Shown here: positions 46,336 to 57,253 of the stretch, in pieces
Layout: every line of letters starts with the position of its first letter
Position numbering within the stretch: the first letter of the stretch is position 1
Assembly: GCA_035578175.1 (NCBI GenBank)
Contig: JAQMRL010000001.1
Coordinates: 370,567,720-370,631,719 of the forward strand
Direction: 5' to 3'
Source of the DNA: Catonia carolina
Taxonomy: Eukaryota; Arthropoda; Insecta; Hemiptera; Achilidae
DNA length: 64,000 bases
Program-made: the position numbers and the translations under genes
Notes under the pieces: model-generated
The model's input: the letters and a program-made list of their open reading frames with translations, nothing else
What the model was told of the DNA's origin: nothing
Database searches by the model: none

Positions 46336-47689
46336 TTATAGCAAACTCAACAGAATTCTGAATCTGTGTACTTTATATTCCCAAGTATTGTATCGATTTT
46401 TCAAGAGTATTAAAAGAATTGAAATCTGTAGAAGTTAACTAAGCCATTGTATTTTTATAACAACTTTTCAGACCGATTGAAGTGTAAACCTTTATAAAGA
46501 TAACAATAGCTTATGTAAGCTTAATTTAACTTAACAATAATCTATTTTTGTTTAACAATAAAAGTATAGAATTGCTATTATTTCTGTATGGATAAAAGTA
46601 TTATGTACGTGTTTGTATAGAAATACATAACTATACTGCATGGATTCTATGCAAGTAAACTATATTATTTGTGTTATTATTATTTATAATAATAATGAAT
46701 TGTTATTATTGGCCCACCGTTGTTTTTTATTACAGACACAATATTGTTTGACCTGTTTTTATAAGGTATAATATGTATGTATACCTGTAAAATAAATTAG
46801 TAAGTGAATTTGTATGTATCATATATTATTTGTAGGTTGGTACATAGGTATCTTAATTCTTTATTGTTGACCCAAATAAGATTCTTCAATTTATTGTAAC
46901 CCCTTTACTACATTTTTTTTTAACTTGTCTTCCTTGGCCTTGCTCTGTCTTCTGTCGTTGGCCTTTCTTTTCAATTATTTTCTTTTACTTCATATTGCAT
47001 ATATCTTTGTATGTACATACAAGTCATAATTATTGTAGTGCACTTGTAATTTTTGTAATGCGAATCCATGCTATTATTTTTAGCATTATCATTACAATGA
47101 TTTCTTATTGCTTTGAATAATTTTCTTTATGATTTTGTAGACTTGTGTATTTTAAAAAAAAATAATATACATCTTTAATTTTGTTATTAAATTATTCGTA
47201 CCTGCTTTAATAATGTGGTCCACTTACTTAATTTAAACTTTTATTTAATTTAAGTTTTGCTATTTAGAATATATGTCAGTTAATATGTTTTTAAATTAAT
47301 AAACCTGTTTCGGTGGCCTTTTATATCCAATAAATTACATTAATCATTTTTTAGTCATATATTATTCTGCATTAATGTATTCAATTGATTATTATTATTT
47401 AATTTTGATGTATGGGTTTTTAGTTGTACATAATTAAACGGTTTCGGTTTTTCTATAGTGTTTTTTACAAGTTTATTATACCGTTGAATTTAAAAAGTAT
47501 ATGAGAAAGTATTATTTATATGTTCTAGGAAACGCTGGATTGAAGTATTGTATCATTTTTTGTTTTCTAATGTGTATATTACTTTTTTAGAGAATTTGAA
47601 GTATATTCTCCCAAAACTAACTTATTTCTTCGATTCACTGTTCACGTTATTGGTTCATTAGATATTTTGTGTTTTAGTATGTATTGTCG
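46336..47689. other. Unique AT-rich DNA
   Basis: No gene or repeat family recognised. Confidence 0.5.
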
Positions 47690-47790
47690 GGTTGGTCTAG
47701 CGGTAGAGTTGTCGCCACGAATTAGCTGTTTAACAGCTGATTTTCAGAGACGAAAGTTCCGTCTATGCAATGAGTGTCAGTTTCAATACA
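47690..47790 (+). repeat. SINE-F copy 2, head only
   Basis: GGGTTGGTCTAGCGGTAGAG, TTGTCGCCACGAATTAGCTG and AGACGAAAGTTCCGTCTATG match the 60-kb copy head. The B box is damaged (GTTCCGTCTATGC) and the body is absent. Confidence 0.7.
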
Positions 47791-47819
47791 TTACGTAACA
47801 GTGTCCTGTAGTTGAGGCA

Positions 47820-48470
47820 TATTACGACGACGTTAGTTTAGTACTAGTAAACTAACTAGTTTCTTTAGCTACTAGTAGATTTAGAGCTAGTGCTAGCATC
47901 GTGGGAATAAACAACTAACAGCTTGTTTAGGTAAAGCGCTAGTGACTTTGAACTTGTTTGATTTTACTAGCGTTAGTAAGGGAGAAAAGGTCACGTGATT
48001 GAGTTGTGCTAGTAAACTAGCTTGGTGTGAAAGTTGCTTACTAGCGCTAGTAGGGAAGAAAAGGTCACGTATGGGGGTGCTAGTAAACTAGCTCGGTGTG
48101 AACGTTACTTACTAGCGCTAGTAGGAGAGAAAAGGTCGCGTGATTTGACTTGCGCTTGTAAACTAGATCGGTGTGAACGTTGCTTACTTGCGCTAGTAGG
48201 GAAGAAACGGTCACGTATGGTGGTGCTAGTAAACTAGCTCGGTGTAAACGTTTGGAAACGTTGCTACTTACTAATAAGCTGGTACTAATAAGCTACTTAC
48301 TACCAGCTAGTAAACTAGCGTCGTGGGAACCTTCACTGACGCGCTAGTAGGTCCTGCTAGTACTAGCCGTACTATAATAGTACTAATAGGCTACTAGTAG
48401 GGGAGAAAAAGTAACGTGATTGAGCTGGTAAACTAGCGTCATAGGAGTAACCCTTTAGCGAAAACTTTTT
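47820..48470. mobile_element. RepI copy 2, CTAG-rich foldback with tandem core
   Basis: The left end ACGACGTTAGTTTAGTACTA and the reverse complement of the right end (ATGACGCTAGTTTACCAGCT) are related inverted repeats. It shares CATCGTGGGAATAAACAACT and AGTTTAGGTAAAGCGCTA-type phrases with the 5.3-kb copy. The core is a tandem array (separate entry). The 67-codon frame at 48034 is only the array read through. Confidence 0.65.
48007..48260 (+). repeat. Tandem array of ~72-bp units inside RepI
   Basis: About 3.5 units start near 48007, 48077, 48150 and 48222. Each reads close to GCTAGTAAACTAGCTCGGTG, TGAACGTTGCTTACTAGCGC, TAGTAGGGAAGAAAAGGTCA, CGTATGGGGGT. The units are near-perfect inverted repeats around CTAG. 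RepI copy 1 has only one unit. Confidence 0.8.
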
Positions 48471-49239
48471 AAACATATTTTATACGATTATTATCGTTTA
48501 CATTGAATATTAAGGCCCTTCTTTTTTCTAGATTTACGCCTAAATGTTAGTAAATAGCCAAATCCGTAATTTTTGACTATCGGTTGACTATAATACAAAC
48601 TTAGCCGGCGAGGTGATAAGCTAATAACTTCCTACTTAGTAAGTACTTAAGGTCAGTCGACCTACAGTTTAATATTTAACTAATAATAATTTTGTACTTG
48701 AGCAAGATTTTTTTAAATAAAAACATACTAGGGTTATGATTGCACATATTTTATGTAATTGTTTAAACAATTCTCAAGAAATGAGAATAATGATTTCTGC
48801 TTATATTAAGGAACAAAAACAAAGGAATTAAACAAACCTACAATTTTTATTTAATAATCTGACGTAAAAATACCAGTCAAATAAAATACTAATTATCTGT
48901 TATGACCTTCTCTTTTTCATGTATTTTGCTCTTATTTTTTTGTTTGTTTTCTTCTGTTATTGTTTTTTAGAACATGATTTTTCTTGTAATGATATCATCT
49001 TACTATTTTAAATTAATCGTAGTTCCTGTTGGTTAATATCTTTTTTTGTAATAAATTTGAATTAATGATCATATCAATCAGTAGTAAATCAAATATGTAA
49101 TTACCAAAGTTGAACATCACTATAGTAAAGTAGTTTCCGTGAAAAAAACTAGTTTTTAGTTTGTAAAACTATTATTCTTTTTGTGGAAAGTGCACGTAGG
49201 TTTATTAAATAGTTTATGTAATATTGCTTTTGGGCAATA
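48471..49239. other. Unique AT-rich DNA
   Basis: No gene or repeat family recognised. Confidence 0.5.
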
Positions 49240-49993
49240 CAGTAAAATTCCATTTATCTGAACGCCAGTTATCCGTATCACCAAACGTCCGATACGAGAA
49301 TGGGAAATAAAAAAATATATTTTTTTAAAAAAAAAGCAGAAAATTTGTCTACTTAAAACTGTGGGTTTATAGAAAGAACATTAACGTTTAAATTCCGGTC
49401 TGTTATGGATGGAACCCAGACAACGTTTGGTTTAAGTGCCATTCAATGAAGGTTAGATTTTAAGAGGTACTTAAATTATCAAAAGCGTAATGAATAATCC
49501 TGGGCCAAAGGGACGAAAAAAATTATGTTGCTCTAGTTGCAAGTAAAATCAGGACCTACTACAATTACTGCTTTTAATTTTTTGATACCGTTTTAAAGTA
49601 ATTGGAAAGTACATGGGATTATTTTTTTTTATTTAACGTCGCATCAACTGCAACGATCATTAGCGACGACGTTGGGGGTAACTGTGTGAGGATGAAATGA
49701 TTTTTTGTAACGTATGAAAATATGCCGTGCCTGAGTGGGATTCGAACCCACGACCGCATGATGAGAGACGAGCACGTTACCATCTACGCCAATTTTGGTC
49801 GGCTATTTTTATTTCAGGTCCAATTCAGATATTCTTTACCCTTGTGTATTAAAACAAATAAAAGCGATATTAAAGTAATTTCCTCGTTTTATTTCTCACG
49901 TTGATAACCAACTGAAAAAATTGTGTTAATTAAGTCTACCCGGGTTTCTGCATATACCAGCTCTCAGTTACTTGAACGATGGGAGTTTTACTG
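49240..49993. mobile_element. Non-autonomous pogo/Tigger-like element with TA duplication
   Basis: The left end CAGTAAAATTCCATTTATCT (then GAACGCCAGTTATCC) and the reverse complement of the right end CAGTAAAACTCCCATCGTTC (then AAGTAACTGAGAG) are imperfect inverted repeats. TA flanks both ends (49238-49239, 49994-49995), as expected for Tc1-mariner-group insertion. No transposase is present. A SINE-C copy is nested inside, so the element was already resident when that SINE inserted. Confidence 0.75.
49621..49803 (-). repeat. SINE-C copy 4 (long-tail subtype), nested
   Basis: Minus strand: GCCGACCAAAATTGGCGTAG, GTGGGTTCGAATCCC, CAGGCACGGCATATTTTCAT, ACGTTACAAAAAATCATTTC, then CAACGTCGTCGCTAATGATC, GATGCGACGTTAAATAAAAA. 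It has a clean B box. The tail subtype is shared with copy 2. Confidence 0.88.
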
Positions 49994-51159
49994 TAACAGG
50001 TTAATTTAATATTACCAAGAGAATAAATTATCGGGTGGCCTCAATGTGAAAATTTATTGTAAACTTCCTCAGAGAACCTGCTAACGGAGGTATCGAGATA
50101 ATGTAACATCATTGATATGTCTGTATTTTCTTTGCTCGATCAAAGCTACTTAACATTTTACTTGAATTTAAGAACTAAGTGGATAAAGGTGCTATATAAC
50201 ATTTTTTCAAAAAAATATTTTTTGTCATTGCTGAAGATGTTAAGTGCGTACTTAGATATGTAGATTACATAGAACGCTGTATATACAGTTTACTGTAGAG
50301 TATATTGTACAGTTTACAGAAATACTAGGGGATGAACGGACTATGTACAGCTTAATTTTCAGGTTTGTAGAGGATCAAGATGATAATTTGACACCTTCTT
50401 CTGCCAGAATTCGCTACAACCTAATATACATCTTTTTAGAGTAATAACAGTAAAATTTAGCAATGAACACCTATCATCATCATTAATATGCATTGTGTGT
50501 TCCTTTAAAGATGTCTCTTATAAAAGTCTTTACAATTATTTTGTAATATTAAATTACCGTTTCCATTTTTAGATGATAAGTGTACAATAAAGATTTTTAG
50601 TTGGTGAAAGTGTTGTATGCGTACGAATAAGTGTTGGAAGGTGTTATATGATAATGTTAGTCGATGCTCGATAAATCTAATATAAAAGTGACTATGAAAA
50701 GTAAAGTTTTAAGAACTTTTAATTCCAAGACAAAATTTTCATGAAGGGATTCCACTAAACTATATTTTTGTTACATAGCCCCTTAATCCACTAAGCTCTT
50801 CAATTGTTAATTACGATTCAACAAGCTCATTTAAATATCTCCATTAGTTAACCCATCAACGATCAAGAAAAATTGCCGCTCTAACTGCAAACTGCGAAAA
50901 TTATTATCAGCGATTACTATGAGATTCGAGCGGTTGTAATAGCATTTATGGTACTTTGAAATCCTAGAATTGGACTCCATGACTTTCGGCTTAGTTGTGC
51001 AGTGCGCTACTTAAGCGGTGAATACAATATTTTTATGTAGTGTATATCTCGTAAAATCTCGTATAATCGCAATATAATGCCATCCAATCAAATTGTAATT
51101 CTCTTTCCTTTTTGAAAGGTGGTGTATCATAATTTCATCATGTTACAGATAATACTGAA
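49994..51159. other. AT-rich DNA with one tRNA-like stretch
   Basis: At 50940-51012 (-) CACCGCTTAAGTAGCGCACT and a GGAGTCCAATTCTAGG B-box-like part may be a decayed SINE-D head (about 0.35). Nothing else is recognised. Confidence 0.4.
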
Positions 51160-51550
51160 ATATCTACTACTAGCATACCCAGCGCGGCTTCGCACGTGAA
51201 ACATCTGTAATCAATATTTTTAAAATAAATATGTAACAGAAATTGTGTAGTTGTTAGTTAACTGTTACTCCAACGTACTCACACTTACATCGTTTTGATA
51301 AATTCCCCCGCGTACGTCTGTCTTCTTCATCAAACCCCATTCATCTACCTCAACAGCAATACGTACTCACACACACACACACGCACACACACACACACAC
51401 ACACACATTTTGAAAATTTAAAATTAAAATGTTGCTGGGAATATAAATACAAATATGCTGTCAAAATTTCATAAAAATCCGTTTAGTAGTTTTGGAAATC
51501 AGACTGCACAAAAAATCACGCTTTGTCTTTGTAATATTAGTATAGATTGA
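51160..51550 (+). repeat. RepJ: CTAGC...GCGGCTTCGC-type arthropod repeat with (CA)n
   Basis: It starts ACTAGCATACCCAGCGCGGC and TTCGCACGTGAAAC, and ends AAAATCCGTTTAGTAGTTTT, then TCACGCTTTGTCTTTGTAAT and ATTAGTATAGAT. I recognise this beginning and end as a form widespread in arthropod genomes, but its class is not clear to me. A (CA)n microsatellite occupies about 51368-51407. Confidence 0.6.
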
Positions 51551-52359
51551 TATTTTTACCTAACTTTCTTACAAATGACAGATTTTGGCTGTGTAGTATT
51601 AAGGCAAAAGCGCATTAAAATTTATATTAAATAGTAGTAAATTGAATTAATTGTTAATTAATACAATACATGATAGTTTTATACATTGAATACAAGTGTG
51701 AGTTCTTACAACCTTCAGTTTAAACCAAATAAAAAATTCAGTGTAATTTATAAACACTCTTAGCAACTCTTTCGTATTTGGTATCGTGTAATAAAAATAA
51801 GACAGTGTATATATACAAATTTAAAAAAATGTCATTTACTAAAACAACTTAATATAGACCTCATTACGTTCGAATTTCGGGTTTTTTTATCGTTAAAGTA
51901 GTTGGAACTTGTCTTTGAATTTACTAATGGTTTGATAACGTTACTGTGTTTTTGCAGTACATATTTTGTTGTGTAATTTTCCTGTCTGCGTAATGTAGTC
52001 CTACTTTACAAGAGTTATGGGAGGAATAACGGATGAAATCTATTAATTTATTAAATTAATGAATGTACGGTGCTTTGAGTGCTTTGAATACCTATTGTCT
52101 ATTAAACGGACAGTATTGTCGTCTAATTGCTCCTTTATAAAAAAACATTCTTTGTACTTCTCTGTTCGTTCTTCTTTCTCTGTCTTCTTCAATTTATTGT
52201 GTTAGAACATCATAACTTTCCCAGGCCGGATTGGTAGTAGCATGACTGGCTTTAGTTAAAGCTTTGCTAATATGGCTGCAACTATTAAAATAATTCAGAA
52301 TCAGGAAGTGGTTAAAAATCTTTTCCAATTTTAGTGGAATATTTATGATTTAAAATTAC
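51551..52359. other. Unique AT-rich DNA
   Basis: No gene or repeat family recognised. Confidence 0.5.
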
Positions 52360-53411
52360 TACTAGAATTTTTGTGTTGTGTTATTGTAATTTTCTTCGTG
52401 TGAAAGATAATTTTTAAATTGACTCATAATTTTATTACAATTTTATTGATCACATGGTCAACCAATTAAATAACTAAATCATTTTAGAACAGAAGAGATA
52501 GAGGTGTAAAAGACTCTAATCAGATTTGTCTCCTCTGTAAGTAATGAATTTCATTTTACAGCCTGACCCTGTGGAGAATGAAGTGAAGGTGTCATTTGCA
52601 GAGTGGAAAATATGTGCTTTCCAGAGGGCCCGGCATGCTGATAAGCCTACTTTTCCACTCAGTGACGAAGGCATAGGTAAATCACCTCTTTCCTCGTTTT
52701 ACTTAGTAAAACCTTTACTGGTTCAAACCAGCCTTTTGGCTGATGACCTAAACAACAAAACACACAGTTTTATTCTGAATTTGTTAGTGGAAGTGTTTTT
52801 TATTCATGAATGAAGAATTGCACAAACATTTTACCAATATCATTAGTTTTTTATTTAAGACAACAAATAAAATAGAGCCTTATTAAGAAATTAAAGGAAA
52901 GAATTTATTACAAAATTTACCAAATATTTCATGTTTTAGTAATAATCCTGTTAAATTTTTCGTTTTTTCTTGTATCAGACTAATTAATCTCAAAAACTAC
53001 TTTGTATCATTTTTGGGATTAAGGTCTTTATAATCATTAATTTTCAATATTTTTTATGTTAAAATAGTGTGTCAAAATTTCGTAGTTTTCCTCGTTTGAT
53101 ATAATATTTTAATTTATTCATAATTTATTACAGCTTCGTTCTGAATTTGTAAGTGGAAGTTTTTTTAATCGTGAATTACGAATTGCACAAACTTTTTACC
53201 CTCGTATATATTAGTTTTCTTATTAAAGACACCAAAAATAAAATAGATTCTTATTAAGAAATTAAAAAATAAAGAATTTTTCAAGAAGTTGCCAAATATT
53301 TCGTGTTTTAGTATCAATCCTGTTACATTTTTCGTTCTTTCTTTTAACAGAATAATGAATCTCAGAAACAAATATCAATTTTTAATATTTTTCATGTTAA
53401 AATAATGTGGA
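52360..53411 (+). repeat. Tandem duplication of an ~350-bp segment, one unit carrying RepA
   Basis: Unit 1 (about 52360-53075) and unit 2 (about 53076-53411) share CTGAATTTG(T)TAGTGGAAGT, GAATTGCACAAAC, CTTATTAAGAAATTAAA, CCAAATATTTC, TGTTTTAGTA and ATGTTAAAATA in the same order. Unit 1 is longer only because RepA copy 9 lies inside it. Moderate divergence indicates an old duplication. Confidence 0.8.
52448..52763 (+). repeat. RepA copy 9, 5'-truncated, with target-site duplication
   Basis: It starts inside the family at GATCACATGGTCAACC and runs to CTAAACAACAAAACACAC. ACAATTTTATT (52437-52447) and ACAGTTTTATT (52764-52774) flank it, an 11-bp duplication with one mismatch, and the tandem paralogue at about 53127-53149 shows the empty site. 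Its frame is open for 89 codons from 52544 (MNFILQPDPVENEVKVSFAE...). 5' truncation plus duplication plus a simple-repeat tail indicate reverse-transcription-based insertion. Confidence 0.9.
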
Positions 53412-55486
53412 TAACAGTTTCTTAAAAACGTCCTGGAGCCTCTTTTTTGATGGAACTGTAATAAAATTTATTTTTGAAGTTCATGAAAGTTTGTTTAACA
53501 GTTTTTATATGTCGTGTAACGTTAATGAATAACCGGAATATTACTGTTTCTGATGTATCATTAAAAATGTATGAAATCTCTCAAGTTTAGTTATAAATCT
53601 AAAATTACCGACAGGATCTTAATCCCAATCCCATTTATTAAGGTGTGTCTTCTTAAGTAATACGACAGAATACTTTGATATAGTTGAATTTTCCGTTACT
53701 TTCAGTAACCATTACTTACTATTTTGATGTTTTTACATAATTTTACCTTAACCATTTTATGTACTTTTATTATCTTATTTTTTAAGCTTAATATACATCT
53801 TTAAATGTATCCTTGTATATCTCAAACCACAATCAAGAATAAACGTAGGAATAATTGCATTACGGTTAAGTACTTTTATTATTGAAAAAGTTTTTTAACG
53901 TTTTTCATGCGATAGCAAATGGAGAAGTTAGATTGAGATCATAACAACTAAAACGTTCACCTGTTTTTGTGTTATAAAATATAATTGCTTTTAATTTTGA
54001 ATACAACAGGAAACATTAAACGGAATATAAAAATAAATATATATACGTGTAGATAAAATGTGGTGCTGAATGAAGCTTTAAATGAAATTTATAGGTCTAC
54101 TATATTTGTGCTGAATTTGTTTACTAACTTAGTTATAAATAACTGCCAATTCAACTTTTTCAAATTGGCTTCGTTCCAACGGTATTATTTTTGTTATAAA
54201 AATATCAGGAATACGTTAGTAATATTTTCTCTTAATAAATACCTGTGGTGAAATGAAATATCTGTAACCCATATTTTAAATTATTTCTGAAAATTATCTT
54301 GAAAGCCGTATGAATTTTAATAGGAAAAACGTTCGTAAACGAACTCTTATTATGATTAATTGTACGTTACATCACCAAAAGTTATAAAACTTAAAAGTTT
54401 TTTTCGTATGTCTGTTGAAATTTTTGTCTTAAATTCGTCACAGAGAGTTGTACGTAACTTTTAATTAATTACACTTAATGTGCTTTAATTCCAGTCATAT
54501 AAGAATAGTTCTTATTCTTCACATATAATAGGGAACCCCTATTCAACGGCTCTGACTTTAGCCATTGAATCTATACAAATATTTTCAATTTACTTTCCCG
54601 GTTTCCATAATTTATATTAATCGACGCTTTTCAATAATAACGTTATGGGCATAATTAAAAGCATATCATGACTGATATCATGTCCCTAATTTCTCGTGAC
54701 ACTTTCCTATATTTTATTTTGAATTTAATTTATATTGCACGTTTAAGTCAGTTACGTGTATTAATAAAGGTTGGAGTTGTATTCTCCGGCGGAGGTAATT
54801 AAAGAACAGAAGAAAAGGTTAGTAGTATTAATGTCCTATGAGGAAGCGGCTACAAATGACTTAATTGACGTCATGACGTTGATGCTGATGATGATGATGA
54901 TGATTATGATGATGATTATGATGAATAGCGCCAGTATTGTGCAGCGACTCGACCTCCTGACCCATTCAGACACCTGTAAAAGTAGTGGCGGTACTGTAAT
55001 CTTTACTACAGTAACTGTAATCACTTGAAGATCATTCATCATATATGTGTTGTTTTCAATCCATTCCTTCAGATTCGCATCGGATCTTTGAGGTGATTTA
55101 GATGTACATTCATGTTGTAATTAAAGTGAAACCAACCAACTCCGTACGGTACTTCATATAATGGTTCTAATAATAAACATCTGCGTTAAAATAGAATGCC
55201 CTATTTCACGAAGTTTAAACTCTGTTTCTAGTATCTAAAATATCTAATAAAATACTAATACCTTATTGCCATTATTAGTTATATGATATTACTATCATAC
55301 TGTTATAGACTGTAATCTAGAAACTTTAAATACCAGCAACTACTTAACATTTTATTAGTTATATTTATTGCACCGGACAATTTCTAGAATGTTTTTTATA
55401 ATTATAGTCTAGGTTATGAAGTTTTATACTTATGTCCTTGTAAATTCAATAGAAGGGTGATCGTATGCTTCAAATTATCTGATAAC
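53412..55486. other. Mostly unique DNA with a (GAT)n microsatellite
   Basis: An imperfect (GAT)n run lies at about 54879-54927 and produces Met/Ile-rich frames on both strands. No gene or repeat family is recognised otherwise. Confidence 0.5.
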
Positions 55487-55901
55487 TTCTTTAAATTATT
55501 TGCACTCGATCTGGTAGTTCCAGGGCTAAAAAAATATTTCTGTTTCTTATCACATGGTCAGGCACTGACTGAAACATTTAAGAACAGAAGAATTAGAGAA
55601 GTATAAAAGGCACTAGTCAGAATTATCTCCTCTGAGAGTAATGAATTTCATTATACAATCAGACCCTGTGGTGAATGAAGTGAAGGTGTTATTTTGCAAC
55701 AGTACACCTGGGACGATCGATTGTCGATATGCTATTGTTTTATTTAACTTGAAAATTTAATGGAAAAAATAATTTTAATAATTAAAATTGTGTTATGAAT
55801 AATTATGAACATATATATAATAATACTTAAAAGATTTTCAGAAACAGTTTTAAAATATAAATTTAAATAGTTGTTTTCATTGCTAAGAAATATCTTTATT
55901 T

Positions 55902-56013
55902 TAGTAAAAGTGAGTGAGGTAGTTTACTATTGCCTTCCTCACTGAGTGGAAAAGTATGCTTGTCAGCATGTCAGGCCCTCTAAAAAGCATGTGCTATTCA
56001 CCCTGCAAATTGT
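55902..56013 (-). repeat. Inverted RepA fragment captured in the RepE composite
   Basis: AGTGAGGTAGTTTACTATTG, CCTTCCTCACTGAGTGGAAA, AGTATGCTTGTCAGCATGTC and CACCCTGCAAAT are the reverse complement of the RepA middle. The same part occurs again in direct orientation after 57087, so this is an extra, inverted copy and makes the palindrome extend past the RepE ends. Confidence 0.85.
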
Positions 56014-56264
56014 AACAGTATAGCTGGGACGATCGATATATCGATATCTTATTGTGTTATTTTACTTTGAATAACTATAAAAATATATAATATTTGAAAG
56101 ACTTTCGGAAACAGTTTTCAAATATTAATTTAAAGAGGTTTGTCATTGTTAATAAATATGTTTATTTTAAAAGAAAAAGAAATATGACATTCCCTATTAT
56201 GTCCTGTGATCTTGAAGAATAGTTGAATTTATTAGACCAAAGGCTAGAATATTTTGATAGTTAG

Positions 56265-56750
56265 TCAAACGCAGATGATGCAAGCTGTCTGGATTGTGAG
56301 GCGGAGGAGGACAGCACAGTACATGCGATTTTTGGCTGCAGAAGATGGGTACCAGAGAGGGATGATCTGGGGACCAAGCTTGGGTCGCCGATTTCTCCAG
56401 AAGATCTCTGTGATTTTATGATTGCAGAAGAAGAAAGCTGGAAGGCCGTTGAGGCTTTCATCCAGAAGGTGAAAAAGATCAGAGAAGCCCAGCTGCGTTA
56501 GTCCCAAAAGAAATCACTCAAAAAGAGGGACAATGGGTGATAAGAAAAGAAATCATCCAGCTAATAAAGAACCTCCGGCTTGTTGTGAAGTTATGCCTAA
56601 CGGCGATCCCGCGGCAAGTCGGGATAGGATAGAAAGGAACTGAGAGGTTTTGGCGGATAGTTGCCTTCGGCAGAGCTCCGCATACCCCAGGTAAAGACCT
56701 ACATGGGTACCGGTAAATTCGGTTTCCTCTCGTAAAAAAAAAACAAAAAA
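56265..56750 (+). pseudogene. 5'-truncated R1/I-like LINE: ORF2 C-terminus, 3' UTR, poly(A)
   Basis: An open frame from 56265 to the TAG at 56499-56501 encodes the last ~78 residues of a non-LTR ORF2. A C-x2-C-x8-H-x4-C knuckle (CLDC...VHAIFGC) is followed by RRWVPERDDL, PEDLCDFMIAEEESWKAVEA and a basic KVKKIREAQLR end. This C-terminal zinc knuckle followed by W.ER and W.AV is the hallmark of R1/I/Jockey-group ORF2 proteins. A ~235-bp 3' UTR ends in a run of A. The fragment is intact over its length, so it is relatively young. The rest of the element is missing. Confidence 0.9.
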
Positions 56751-57253
56751 GCGACTAATTACTGTATAGATTTGTTTGCAATATCTGTACAGATATTATC
56801 TGTATAATCTCTAAATGTATTTATTAAATATCAAAATATTCTAGCATTTGGCCTAGTAAAGTCAACTATTCTTCAAGATCACAGGACATAGGCCTATAGT
56901 GAATGTCATATTTCTTATTCTTTTAAAATAAATATATTTATTAACAATGACAACACCTATTTAAATTAATATTTAAAAACTATTTCTGAAAGTCTTTTTA
57001 ATATTTATTGTAAATGTTCATAATTATTCAAAGTAAAATAAAACAATAAGATATCGATATATCGATCGTCCTAGCTGTACTGTTACAATTTGCAGGTTGG
57101 AAAGTACATGCTTTTTAGAGGGTCTGACATGCTGATAACCATACTTTCCCACTTAGTGAGGAAGGCACGGTAAACTACCTCACTCCTCTTTTTACTTAGT
57201 AAAGCATCTCGAGATTTAAACCAGTCCTTCGGTTGATGATCTAAACAACAACA

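Larger units (their letters stand above)
55699..57086. mobile_element. RepE long-arm foldback composite (hAT-like ends)
   Basis: Three RepE arms are visible. Arm 1 (about 55700-55900, +) begins CAGTACACCTGGGACGATCG. Arm 2 (56016-56264, +) begins CAGTATAGCTGGGACGATCG, ATATATCGATATC. Arm 3 (about 56751-57082) is the reverse complement beginning CAGTACAGCTAGGACGATCG. Arms 2 and 3 pair for about 250 bp. An inverted piece of RepA lies between arms 1 and 2, and a LINE tail between arms 2 and 3. CAG-starting termini and an 8-bp imperfect target duplication fit hAT, but no transposase is present. Confidence 0.75.
55487..57253 (+). repeat. RepA copy 10, split by a nested composite
   Basis: The 5' part (55487-55698) runs from TTTGCACTCGATCTGGTAGT to GAAGTGAAGGTGTTATTTTGCA. 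The 3' part (57087-57253) resumes AATTTGCAGGTTGGAAAGTA and ends GATGATCTAAACAACAACAA. Imperfect direct repeats ATTTTGCA and AATTTGCA border the intervening 1.39-kb composite. Confidence 0.8.

Noticed and set aside
48034..48237. 67-codon frame with a repeated peptide (ALVGEKRSR / ALVGKKRSR)
   Set aside because: The peptide repeat is the 72-bp DNA tandem read in one frame.
54771..55042. Met/Ile-rich frames on both strands
   Set aside because: Both arise from the (GAT)n microsatellite.
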